This document shows positions 8,045-16,088 of a stretch of DNA of 29,163 bases, one piece after another (position 1 is the first letter of the stretch; each line of letters opens with the position of its first letter). The DNA comes from Bacteroidales bacterium UBA1176. Lineage in GTDB: Bacteria; Bacteroidota; Bacteroidia; Bacteroidales; WCHB1-69. The notes beneath the pieces are model-generated. The model was given only the letters and a program-made list of their open reading frames with translations. It had not been told where the DNA came from and ran no database searches. The stretch covers positions 1 through 29,163 of the forward strand of contig DBYW01000039.1 in the NCBI GenBank assembly GCA_002311645.1. Reading direction: 5' to 3'. The position numbers and the translations under genes were made by a program.

Positions 8045-11000
8045 CTATTTTCCAAAAATCTTCCAATACGCCACGGGCAGCACCGTGACCACCAACGGCA
8101 TGGAAAAGATTGTTCCGAAGCAGATTACCACGCCCATGGGCATCCAGAGGCCGGTGTGGGCGATGATCATAGGACAGACGCCCAATGCGGTGGTGGCGGA
8201 AGTCAGAAAGATGGGGCGCATGCGTCGGCATCCGGCTTCGAACGCCGCTTCTTTGGCATCTTTCCGACTATCCTTGCGCAAAGACTCCGCGTAATCGAAC
8301 ATGATGATGGCGTTGCGCACAATAATGCCGATCAGACTCACCACTCCCAATACAGCCGTGATGCTGAAATCCAATTGGAAAATCCATAGCCCTAAGCAGG
8401 CCCCAAAAATGCAGATGAGCGAGGATGACAGGGTGAGGAAAACAATGTCGATGCGCGAGAAGTGGTAGAGCAGGAAGACAAACAGCACCAGGATGGCCGC
8501 CACGAAGCTCAGCGCAATCTCCGGGATGACTTGCCCGTTTATGCTGGTGAGGCCGCCTGGCGATATGGATATCCCGTCCGGCAGCGTTGGCCGGATCTCC
8601 TTATCGATGTACTTGTTGATGCGCTTCATGACGCCCGGCTGGCTATAACCATATTTTAAATCCGCACCCACTGTTATGAGTCTGAGGCTGTTGCGTCTGT
8701 TGATGGTGGCATCTTCCCATTCCGGTGACACGGTGGCCACTTGTCGCAGCGGCACCCATACCGATGGGATGGAGGTCGGGATTTGGTAATCCTCCAGATC
8801 CTGGTAGCTCAATGAGGAGTCGCCCTTCTGCGTGTAGAGTGCCACAGGCACTTTGTAATCATGCTCCCAAATGTTGGTCAACGACTGGCCGCCAAGAGCT
8901 GAAGATAGGTATAGCGACAGCAAACTTTGTGTCACGCCGAGGCGCGTGGCCTCGTCGCTTTTCAGTTCGACTTTGATGTTTTGCGAGGTCTCGTCCATGT
9001 CGGAATGCACCCACGTCAGTTCGGGCTGCTCGTTCATGAAGGCCTTGATTGATTCTGCGATGGCTTTCGTCTGCCCGAAATCATCTCCGGTGATGCGGAC
9101 CTCCACGGGGTTCTTGACGGCTTGGTAGTCCATCTGCTTAAAACGGATGTAGGCATTGGGGAAGAGAAACTCGTATTTTGGGGCGTACTCCTTGAGGATG
9201 TTGAGTGTGGCAAGCTCGCTCTTGGTGTTGACGATGAACTGGGCGTAGTTCTTGTGCGCCATCTGGGGCGCGTAGGTGGCATGGAAGCGCGGCGAAGAGC
9301 TGCCGATGAAGGAGGTGACCCCCGTGACACGATTGTCGGCACGCAGGATATGTTCGATGCTGTCAGCTACCGCCGCCGTCTGGGCGAGCGTGCTGCCCTG
9401 CGTGAGATGGATCTCCACTGCAAAGCAGTTTCGGTCGGCCTTGGGCAACATCTGGATGTTCAAGCGTGTGAAGAGAAAGCCGCCCAAAGTGATGGCCAGA
9501 ATCGCCGTCACAATGACGAGGGTGGGATTTTTGAAGCAGTAGCCCAGCAACTTCTCGTAGCCGTCCTGCAATAATTTGAAGAATCGGTTCTGCCCAGCCT
9601 CAAAGCGGTTGGCGGGTATGTCTCGTTTGCCAGTGCGGATGAACTGCGTGGCCAAATAGGGAATGATCCAGACAGAATAGAAGATAGAACAGACTAACGC
9701 GAAGGCCACCGTCCAGGGAAAAAGCTGCACGAAATCGCCCAATGGTCCTGTGATGATGTGCGTCATCGGGAAGAACATGCCCGAGATGGCGAGGGTGGCC
9801 AACGACATCGGCACGAAGAGCGCCTGGGTGCTGTGCACCGCCGAGTACCAGCGTGAATGCCCCTCATGCAGCATGTCCATATAGCCGTCGGTGATGATGA
9901 CCGAGTCGTCCACGATCATGCCCAAGACCACAATAAGGGCGGCCAGGGTGACGGTGTTCAGCTCGATGCCGAACACGAACATCAACCCTAATGTGATGGC
10001 GGTGCAGACGGGTACGGACGAACCGGCCACCAATGCCGTGCGCAGCGGGAACAACAGCAGCATGACGGCGATGACCACGAGGATGGAGAACACTAAGTCG
10101 CGCAGGAATGAATAGACCGACTTGCTCACTACCTGCGGCTGGTTGGTGATTTTGTGCATCTGTACGTCAGGCGGCAGCAGCTTCCGGGCTTGCGCCATCT
10201 GTATGTCTACTTTCTTGCCGAAATCGACGATGTTGTTGCCGGGACTCATCTCCATCGAGATGAGCACGGTCTCCTTGCCGTTGTATTTTATGAAGTTGTC
10301 GGGCTCCTTATAGCGCCGCCGGATGTCGGCGATGTCCTTGAGGCGGATTACGTCGCCGGTAGGATCGGTGTAGATGATTTGCTCGCCGATTTCGTATTCC
10401 GACTGGTAGGGGATGGCGATATGGATGGGCGCGTCGCCGGCTTCGTTGCTGATGCTGCCGCCGACAGTGCGCAGTCCTTGCACGGCCAGCTCGGCCAATA
10501 GGGTGCGTTGGCTGATGCCGTAGGCGGCGAGCCGCTCCTGGTCAACGAGCACGGCAATCTCCTCGTGTTGCTGCCCCACAATCTTGAGATTGCCCATGGC
10601 GGGGATGGTGCGCAGGTGATCGCAGACGGTCTCGGCGTACTTTTCCAACTCACGCGGCGTGCGCTCTGCAGACTCCACAGCGAGTAGGATGGAACTGGTG
10701 TTGCCGAAGTCGTCCACCACAACTACCTCCAGCACACCCGCAGGCAGCGAGGTCTTCTTGAAAAGCTGCAAGCCGTGGCGGATTTTGGACCACACCTCGT
10801 CTTTGTCGCGCACCGTGACACGCAACTCCGCGAAGATGTAAACGATGCCGTTCTCCGTGATGGAGTAGGTGTTTTTCTTGTCTATTTCCTGGTATGTGAA
10901 AAGGAATCGTTCCAGAGGTTTGGTCACCTGCTCCTCGATTTCCTGGGCGGAGGCGCCGGGATAGACAGCGGCCACCACGCCTTGGCGGATGGTGAACTGT

Positions 11001-11128
11001 GGGAACTCGTCCTTGTTGAGCCGCGTCAACGCAAAGATGCCGAATAGCACTAACGCGCCGGCGATGAAGTGGATGATGCCGTGCGCGCGCATCGCGGATA
11101 ATATGTGGTTGCCTTTTTTCTTGGACAC
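8045..11128 (-). CDS. RND-family efflux pump, inner-membrane subunit (AcrB-like)
   Basis: A 1027-residue proton-driven pump with the RND plan: TM1 (near 17-35), a large periplasmic loop, TM2-6 (near 340-500), TM7 (about 535-555), a second periplasmic loop, then TM8-12. TM4 has the paired proton-relay aspartates D407 and D408 (GMIVDDSVII), the same positions as in E. coli AcrB. The N-terminal RLNKDEFPQF and YPGASAQEIEEQVTKPLE are typical of the family; the loop sequences look closer to the broad HAE1/AcrB group than to the heavy-metal CusA type. With the adaptor (51 bp upstream) and the TolC-like channel it forms a complete tripartite pump. Substrate is unknown. Confidence 0.95.
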   Translation of the reverse strand: MSKKKGNHILSAMRAHGIIHFIAGALVLFGIFALTRLNKDEFPQFTIRQGVVAAVYPGASAQEIEEQVTKPLERFLFTYQEIDKKNTYSITENGIVYIFAELRVTVRDKDEVWSKIRHGLQLFKKTSLPAGVLEVVVVDDFGNTSSILLAVESAERTPRELEKYAETVCDHLRTIPAMGNLKIVGQQHEEIAVLVDQERLAAYGISQRTLLAELAVQGLRTVGGSISNEAGDAPIHIAIPYQSEYEIGEQIIYTDPTGDVIRLKDIADIRRRYKEPDNFIKYNGKETVLISMEMSPGNNIVDFGKKVDIQMAQARKLLPPDVQMHKITNQPQVVSKSVYSFLRDLVFSILVVIAVMLLLFPLRTALVAGSSVPVCTAITLGLMFVFGIELNTVTLAALIVVLGMIVDDSVIITDGYMDMLHEGHSRWYSAVHSTQALFVPMSLATLAISGMFFPMTHIITGPLGDFVQLFPWTVAFALVCSIFYSVWIIPYLATQFIRTGKRDIPANRFEAGQNRFFKLLQDGYEKLLGYCFKNPTLVIVTAILAITLGGFLFTRLNIQMLPKADRNCFAVEIHLTQGSTLAQTAAVADSIEHILRADNRVTGVTSFIGSSSPRFHATYAPQMAHKNYAQFIVNTKSELATLNILKEYAPKYEFLFPNAYIRFKQMDYQAVKNPVEVRITGDDFGQTKAIAESIKAFMNEQPELTWVHSDMDETSQNIKVELKSDEATRLGVTQSLLSLYLSSALGGQSLTNIWEHDYKVPVALYTQKGDSSLSYQDLEDYQIPTSIPSVWVPLRQVATVSPEWEDATINRRNSLRLITVGADLKYGYSQPGVMKRINKYIDKEIRPTLPDGISISPGGLTSINGQVIPEIALSFVAAILVLFVFLLYHFSRIDIVFLTLSSSLICIFGACLGLWIFQLDFSITAVLGVVSLIGIIVRNAIIMFDYAESLRKDSRKDAKEAAFEAGCRRMRPIFLTSATTALGVCPMIIAHTGLWMPMGVVICFGTIFSMPLVVTVLPVAYWKIFGK

Positions 11129-11179
11129 TTTTAATATAATTCAAAGTCAGACTTCAATGTGGCCGATGCCTGCATGGGC

Positions 11180-12199
11180 TTATAATTCTTGTACAGGCGC
11201 GTTTTGGTAAAGGTGCTCCATGCCGGCGGTGACAAGCGTGTCTCCATGCTGCAGGCCGGCGGTGACGAGCACGCCGTTGGCTACGAACTCCGTGGCTTGC
11301 ACCATGCGCCGCACGGCTTTGCCGTCATGGATTACCCAGACACTCTGTCCATTGGGGCGTGTCTGCACGCATTTGGCGGGCACGACAATACCGCGGCTGT
11401 CCGGTGCGTCGAGGTGGACCTTGCAGATCATGCCGGGCAACAGCCTGCGCTCATGGTTGGGCAAATCCACCTTGACGGTGTAGCTGTGCGACACGCGGCT
11501 GGCGGTCATGCCGCGCTCCGCAATCTTGCCGGTAAGCGACAGGTTGTCAAGGGCCGGCACTAAGAGGTTTACATCCTGCCCTTCGTGTACGGAGGCGATC
11601 TCGCTCTCAGGAACAGAAAAGTTGACAGTCACCTGCTGTACGTTCAACAGGGTGACGGCACTCTCGCCGGGCAGCAGCGAAGCGCCCGCCGTGGCACGGC
11701 ATTCGCCGACCACTCCCGTGGAGGGCGCCACCAAGGCGCAATCTTCCAGTTGCTTGCGGGCAATCTGCTCCATTGAGCGTGCCTTCTCCAAGGTGGTGAG
11801 CATCTCCACCCACTTCACCTCGGCCAACGAGCCTTGGTCGTGGACCTTCTTGAGGCGCGCGTAGGCATCTTCAGCCTGGTCAAGTGTCGCCTTGGCAGAG
11901 TTGTAGGCGTTCTGGGCCGTGCTCTTGCTGATGGTGACCAATTTCTGCCCCGCAGTCACACGGTCGCCGGAACGTACTAACACACGCTCCACCTTGCCGC
12001 CCGTGGCGAAACTCAACGCAATGCTCTCCTTGGCCTCCACCTCGCCCACGTAGGTGCGTGTCAGACCACCGCCCATGGAGTCGATGACCATCACCTCCAC
12101 CCGCACCGGCGCCCGCTCTGTTTCAACGGTTTTTTGCTTGCACGCCGCCGCCAATCCTATCGCTATAATGATAAAAAAGACTCTTTTAAACGCCTTCAT
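11180..12199 (-). CDS. RND efflux periplasmic adaptor lipoprotein (membrane fusion protein)
   Basis: A 339-residue membrane fusion protein. A lipoprotein signal ends at GLAAAC (lipidated C20), anchoring it to a membrane. Then come the first beta-barrel strand, a split biotinyl-lipoyl-like domain (EAKESIALSFATGGKVERVL before, ALVAPSTGVVGECRA after), a helical hairpin between them (about residues 100-145), and a C-terminal barrel with VPAKCVQTRPNGQSVWVI. It bridges the pump to the TolC-like channel. Twelve bases separate it from the upstream small lipoprotein gene, which implies a shared transcript. Confidence 0.94.
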   Translation of the reverse strand: MKAFKRVFFIIIAIGLAAACKQKTVETERAPVRVEVMVIDSMGGGLTRTYVGEVEAKESIALSFATGGKVERVLVRSGDRVTAGQKLVTISKSTAQNAYNSAKATLDQAEDAYARLKKVHDQGSLAEVKWVEMLTTLEKARSMEQIARKQLEDCALVAPSTGVVGECRATAGASLLPGESAVTLLNVQQVTVNFSVPESEIASVHEGQDVNLLVPALDNLSLTGKIAERGMTASRVSHSYTVKVDLPNHERRLLPGMICKVHLDAPDSRGIVVPAKCVQTRPNGQSVWVIHDGKAVRRMVQATEFVANGVLVTAGLQHGDTLVTAGMEHLYQNAPVQEL

Positions 12200-12211
12200 T
12201 GTCGTAAGGTT

Positions 12212-12712
12212 TTATTCGTTTTTTTCCGCCAGCAAAAGCATCTTGCTGCCTTCCAGTTGTTGGACACCTTGCGTGCCAATCCACTGCTCCTCTATCATAA
12301 TGATGTCCTCGTTGTGAATCCCTTTGCCGGAGGCGACAATGTTGAACACTAAGGAACTGTTCTCGTGAAGAGGATTGATGTTGTCGCTCGTGAGAATGTT
12401 GGTGGAAAATGAGTGCTGGTCCACAATGAGGGAGTCTCCCTTGACGAGAGCAGAACAGTAATACGCCCCGCCGGTGCTTTCGTTCAATGTGATTGTGACG
12501 CGGCCGTCGGACAAATGGTCGCGGAGAATGTTCATCTGACCGCGCTTGTTGACCATCAGATGGGTGATCTCCCCATCTTCAGCAGTGAGGATTACTTCTC
12601 CGGAGATTTTGTAGCTATAGCTGCCTAAGACAGAGCGTACTCCTCGCTGGCAGGAGACGCAGCACAACAGCATGGCGGTGGCCAAAGTACATATTATAAG
12701 TATCTTTTTCAT
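12212..12712 (-). CDS. Small lipoprotein of unknown function in the efflux operon
   Basis: A 166-residue protein with a lipoprotein-like signal (positively charged start, hydrophobic core, LCCVSC with candidate lipidated C21). The mature part is hydrophilic and rich in beta-prone sequence (VTITLNESTGGAYYCSALV), with no family I recognise. It lies between tetR and the adaptor with 12-bp gaps on both sides, so it is almost certainly co-transcribed with the pump. Possible roles are an accessory or sensor protein of the efflux system, or an unrelated passenger. The -3 residue of the lipobox is Cys, which is unusual. Confidence 0.8.
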   Translation of the reverse strand: MKKILIICTLATAMLLCCVSCQRGVRSVLGSYSYKISGEVILTAEDGEITHLMVNKRGQMNILRDHLSDGRVTITLNESTGGAYYCSALVKGDSLIVDQHSFSTNILTSDNINPLHENSSLVFNIVASGKGIHNEDIIMIEEQWIGTQGVQQLEGSKMLLLAEKNE

Positions 12713-12724
12713 AATTAATGGATG

Positions 12725-13381
12725 TTATTTCTGATTGGATGAAGAAGGGTTGTTGATGTCAAAAACATCGGGGTGGCTGACGAATTGCGTGAAGACACTG
12801 TTGATAATCAGTTCGATAAGCATCTTGTAGGAAGATTTGTACTGCTCGTATTTGTCTTCCACGAAGAAAGTATGGCTTAACCCGTTGAGGGTGACTTGGA
12901 GCATGTCGGCAAAAGCAACGGCCTGTTGTTCGATGACCTCCGCACTGCATTGCGTCGGCTTGGCGTACCATACTTTTTTAAAACAGGTGTGCTCCCAATC
13001 GGTGAACTCGGCCATTGTCTGCTGCAGCCGTTCAAAACGGTAATCTTCCGGGGCGAGCAGCTTGTCCTTGATGGCTACCCGCAGGGTGCCGGCCTGGGCG
13101 ATAAGCTCCATCCTCTGTAACAGATATTGCCGCAGACGAGGCAGCACCAACTGGCTGTCGTCCGCCACCACCGCCGCCAAAGACTGCCGGATGTGGTCCA
13201 GCTCGGAGATGACTGTCGAGCAGAACAACTCCTCCTTGTTGCTGAAGTGATTGTATATCGAGCGCTTGGCTTTGTGTGCCTGACTCGCAATGTCGTCCAT
13301 GGATGTTTTCTCGAAGCCGAACTTCCGGAACAACTCCGTCGCCACCCGCTGGATCACTTCTTTGGTTTTTAATTTTTTCAT
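12725..13381 (-). CDS. TetR/AcrR-family transcriptional regulator
   Basis: A 218-residue regulator. The N-terminal helix-turn-helix (TSMDDIASQAHKAKRSIYNH, about residues 26-45) is a typical TetR DNA-binding domain, followed by FSNKEELF and an all-helical ligand domain with no assignable ligand. It is the first gene of the efflux operon, so it probably represses its own promoter and the pump genes until an inducer binds. A -7 element (13408-13415) and an inverted repeat that may be its operator lie directly upstream. Confidence 0.93.
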   Translation of the reverse strand: MKKLKTKEVIQRVATELFRKFGFEKTSMDDIASQAHKAKRSIYNHFSNKEELFCSTVISELDHIRQSLAAVVADDSQLVLPRLRQYLLQRMELIAQAGTLRVAIKDKLLAPEDYRFERLQQTMAEFTDWEHTCFKKVWYAKPTQCSAEVIEQQAVAFADMLQVTLNGLSHTFFVEDKYEQYKSSYKMLIELIINSVFTQFVSHPDVFDINNPSSSNQK

Positions 13382-13413
13382 TTTTGCATGATTTTCGTTT
13401 CAGGGTGCAAAAA
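13381..13413. promoter_or_regulatory. Possible TetR operator overlapping the operon promoter
   Basis: TTTTTGCA (13381-13388) and TGCAAAAA (13406-13413) are inverted 8-bp arms with a 17-bp spacer. The outer arm overlaps the -7 element and the inner arm touches the start codon. The placement suits autorepression, but the arms are AT-rich and low in complexity. Confidence 0.3.
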
Positions 13414-13415
13414 TA
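13408..13415 (-). promoter_or_regulatory. -7 promoter element of the tetR-efflux operon
   Basis: TATTTTTG on the minus strand, 26 bp before the tetR ATG, fits TAnnTTTG. Confidence 0.55.
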
Positions 13416-13464
13416 TAAAAAAATGAAATCGGGTCGGCTATGGGTTTTGTAAAAAAAAAGGGAA

Positions 13465-13570
13465 TTAAATACTTGATGGCACAAGTCAAGGCTTCTGCAT
13501 CTTTTTTATTGGGGCGTGCTGATGCAGCGGCGGTTTTTCCGCCGCAATTCCTCACGCATGCTCGTCGAAC
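13465..13570 (+). repeat. Dispersed structured element, copy 1 (short form)
   Basis: The left end, TACTTGATGGCACAAGTCA (13470-13488) running to TTTTTTATTGGGGCGTGC, and the right end, CCTCACGCATGCTCGTCGAAC (13550-13570), both recur at 27579-27877 in the same orientation. Between them is a compact hairpin, GCGGCGG-TTTTT-CCGCCGC (13527-13545). It lies between the tetR start and the glutathione peroxidase stop. No coding role is evident. The remaining 108 bp to 13678 show nothing I can name. Confidence 0.65.
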
Positions 13571-13678
13571 GTTACAAGCTGCTATTCCAATTCCAACTCA
13601 CCGACTGTGAGCTGGGACTACAACATTGTATAGAATTACACTGGTTTGGTGTGGTTTGTGCGTGACCTGCAAAGATCC

Positions 13679-14281
13679 CTATTTCAGCAGGGCTTCAATA
13701 GCGGGCGCCAAGGCGGTCTTGTCGGCGGTGGGCTCGAAGCGTTGCACCACGTTGCCGTTCTGATCGACAAGGAATTTGGTAAAGTTCCATTTGATGTCGC
13801 TCTTTTTTTCATAGTCAGGGTCGGCATCGCGCATCATCTTGTCGAGAACAGGGCCGAGCTTGTGGTTGGGGTCGAAGCCGGCAAATCCCTTTTGCGCTTT
13901 CAGATAGGTGTAGAGTGGCGACTCGTTTTCACCGTTGACGTCGATTTTCTTGAAGCGGGGGAACTCGGTGTGGAAGCGCATGGTGCAGAATTGATGGATC
14001 TCCTCGTCAGTGCCGGGGGCCTGTCCGCCGAACTGGTTGCAAGGGAAGTCTAAAATCTCGAAGCCCTTGTCGCGGTATGTCGCATAAAGCTCGTCGAGAT
14101 CGTCGTATTGCGGCGTGAAGCCGCACTCGGTGGCGGTGTTCACGATGAGCAGCACCTTGCCCTTGTAAGCGCTAAGGTTGGTTTCGTTGCCTTTGTTGTC
14201 TTTGACCGGGATGTTGTAAATGTCTTGTGCCATTGTGTTGATGGTTATGATTAAGGTTAGGGATAAGATGAATAGTCTCAT
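13679..14281 (-). CDS. Exported glutathione peroxidase-family thiol peroxidase
   Basis: A 200-residue peroxidase that reduces hydroperoxides, probably with thioredoxin-like donors as in other bacterial Cys-type members. A signal peptide (residues 1-19, ending NTMAQ) sends it to the periplasm. The peroxidatic cysteine is C53 in NTATECGFTPQY; the second motif FPCNQFGGQAPGT carries C81 and Q87; the catalytic W and N are W165 and N166 in KWNFTKFLVD. There is no sign of selenocysteine. The ATG at 14281 overlaps the upstream membrane protein's stop as ATGA, so the two genes are translationally coupled; about 100 further in-frame codons upstream are out-of-frame readings of that gene. Confidence 0.93.
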   Translation of the reverse strand: MRLFILSLTLIITINTMAQDIYNIPVKDNKGNETNLSAYKGKVLLIVNTATECGFTPQYDDLDELYATYRDKGFEILDFPCNQFGGQAPGTDEEIHQFCTMRFHTEFPRFKKIDVNGENESPLYTYLKAQKGFAGFDPNHKLGPVLDKMMRDADPDYEKKSDIKWNFTKFLVDQNGNVVQRFEPTADKTALAPAIEALLK

Positions 14282-14616
14282 TTTTCTTTTCTGCGTTTTA
14301 GGTTTGATCTGCGTTTTCGTTGTCTCTTCTTGCGGGGCATGGTGACGGGTTGTATCTCGTTCCGGTTGAGTATACGGTTCTTGAGCCTTTTGTACCCTTC
14401 CACACCCACGATGGCTAAACCGGAATACTGGAATGCCTTGGCCATGCTGAACAATACGATGCCCAATGTCTTTTTGGTGGATGGGCTCAGAAACGGCATG
14501 GCGATCTGCCCGAAGGCGATAACGTGAAGTACAACGCATATAATCAATAAGATGACTCCTGTTTTGGGAGAGAACCCTTGGAACCATACTTTCATACGTT
14601 GTAAGTATCTCTTCAT
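14278..14616 (-). CDS. Small conserved-type membrane protein, unknown function
   Basis: A 112-residue protein with two membrane segments (about 19-40 and 50-75). It has a basic N-terminus (MKRYLQRMKVWFQGFSPKTG) and a strongly basic tail (RKKRQRKRRSNLKRRKEK), so the tail is probably cytoplasmic. The arrangement resembles short membrane proteins I associate with Bacteroidota genomes, but I cannot assign a function. It overlaps the glutathione peroxidase gene by 4 bp, which suggests coupled expression and perhaps a shared role in envelope or oxidative stress. Confidence 0.8.
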   Translation of the reverse strand: MKRYLQRMKVWFQGFSPKTGVILLIICVVLHVIAFGQIAMPFLSPSTKKTLGIVLFSMAKAFQYSGLAIVGVEGYKRLKNRILNRNEIQPVTMPRKKRQRKRRSNLKRRKEK

Positions 14617-14686
14617 CGGAAAAGTTATTTCACAGATGAGTTATCGTAAAAAACGGCGATTTATTGTGTGTTTGGAAAATATTGTT

Positions 14687-14694
14687 TATTTTTG
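14687..14694 (+). promoter_or_regulatory. -7 promoter element of the nqr operon
   Basis: TATTTTTG, with TTG at 14664-14666 exactly 20 bp upstream as a -33 box. It lies 23 bp before the proposed GTG start of nqrA and argues against starting at 14664. Confidence 0.6.
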
Positions 14695-14717
14695 CTTCCT
14701 CATTGAACTCAGCTGTT

Positions 14718-16070
14718 GTGGGAGAGAAAATCTTTAAAATTCGTCGCGGTTTGGATTTGCCTGTTGCAGGCAGTGCCGAACCTGTCGTGGAGCCGTTTGC
14801 CGCAGCCCGTTACTGTATTCGTCCGTCCGATTTCCGTTGGATGAAGGTGCAGCTGTTGGCTCACGAGGGTGACGTGTTGCAGGTGGGCGACCCACTATTC
14901 GCCGACAAGCGCGACGCCCGTGTCCGGATATGTTCCCCTGTGGCTGGCACACTCCGGCAAATCGTGCGCGGTGAGAAACGATGCATCCGTGCCCTTGTCA
15001 TCGAACCGGACGAAAAACAGCGCACCTCGCGTGACGTGGAGATTCCGTTCCGGCTGCAAGATGCGAATGCGTGGCAAGTGCGCGAGGTTCTCCTTCAATA
15101 TGGCCTCTGGCCAGCATTGCGCCAGCGCCCTTTCTCCATTATCGCAAACCCCGACGACATGCCTCGCGCCATATTCGTCTCCTGTTTTGACAGCGCCCCC
15201 CTCGCTCCGGATTTCAGGGTGCTGTTGCAAGATTGCGAACCGGAATGGCTCGAAGGAATCCGCGTCCTCCAGTCCAGTTGTCCCGGTATTCCGATTCACC
15301 TCGGATTGCGGTCGGGTAGCGACAACTCGCTTTTCGAAGCGACGGAGGGTGTGCGGCTCCATTATTTCCACGGTCCTCACCCTGCCGGCAATGTCGGCAC
15401 TCAAATAGATTTCATCGCCCCCATGGAGAAAGGCGATGTGGTTTGGTATATCCATCCCCAACATGTGGTCTGGATGGGGAGGCTGTTCCTGCATCATCTG
15501 CTCTCGTCCGAGCGGCGCGTGGCGATCACTGGTCCGGCGGAATCTCACCCTCGCTATGTCTCGACAACCTTTGGCGCGGACCTTGATTCGTTGCTTGCTC
15601 CCGACCCCCAGGGACGCGCCGTGCGCAATATCGGCGGCAATCTGCTTACGGGCATCCTGTTGGATGAGTTCCCCGCTGCCGGATTCTATGACACGCAGAT
15701 AACGCGAATTCTGGAAGGTGGACAGCGCGAATTCCTGGGCTGGCTGCTCCCCGGCTTGAAAAAGTGGAGCCGCTCGCATACGTATACCGCATGGATGTCC
15801 CGCCGCCACTTTCCGTTTACAACCTCCATGCAAGGTGGGGAACGCGCCCTCGTGATGAGTGATGTGTATGACGACGTCTTTCCAATGGACTTTCTTCCCG
15901 CCGAACTGCTCAAGGCCTGCATCGCCAAAGACGTGGAAAAGATGGAGGAATTGGGTATTTATAGTGTTGATAGCGAGGATTTTGCACTTTGTGAGGTGGT
16001 CTGTCCTTCCAAGATGCCGTGGCAACAGATTATTGAAGAGGCTCTTTACTATATACATGATAACAAATAA
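14718..16070 (+). CDS. nqrA: Na+-translocating NADH:quinone reductase subunit A
   Basis: A 450-residue peripheral subunit of the Na+-NQR respiratory complex, which oxidises NADH, reduces quinone and exports sodium. The start KIFKIRRGLDLPVAGSAEPV is the NqrA signature, followed by the ICSPVAGTLRQIVRGEKR barrel region and YVSTTFGADLDSLLAP further on. The length equals that of the usual family. I chose GTG at 14718 (four codons before KIFKIRRG) because an upstream TTG start at 14664 would lie ahead of the -7 box. First gene of nqrABCDEF, 18 bp before nqrB. Confidence 0.94.
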   Translation: MGEKIFKIRRGLDLPVAGSAEPVVEPFAAARYCIRPSDFRWMKVQLLAHEGDVLQVGDPLFADKRDARVRICSPVAGTLRQIVRGEKRCIRALVIEPDEKQRTSRDVEIPFRLQDANAWQVREVLLQYGLWPALRQRPFSIIANPDDMPRAIFVSCFDSAPLAPDFRVLLQDCEPEWLEGIRVLQSSCPGIPIHLGLRSGSDNSLFEATEGVRLHYFHGPHPAGNVGTQIDFIAPMEKGDVVWYIHPQHVVWMGRLFLHHLLSSERRVAITGPAESHPRYVSTTFGADLDSLLAPDPQGRAVRNIGGNLLTGILLDEFPAAGFYDTQITRILEGGQREFLGWLLPGLKKWSRSHTYTAWMSRRHFPFTTSMQGGERALVMSDVYDDVFPMDFLPAELLKACIAKDVEKMEELGIYSVDSEDFALCEVVCPSKMPWQQIIEEALYYIHDNK

Positions 16071-16088
16071 TCATTCTATAATTGAAAG

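Noticed and set aside
14895..16058. 387-codon minus-strand frame opposite nqrA
   Set aside because: Composition-driven shadow; nqrA on the other strand matches its family over the full length.
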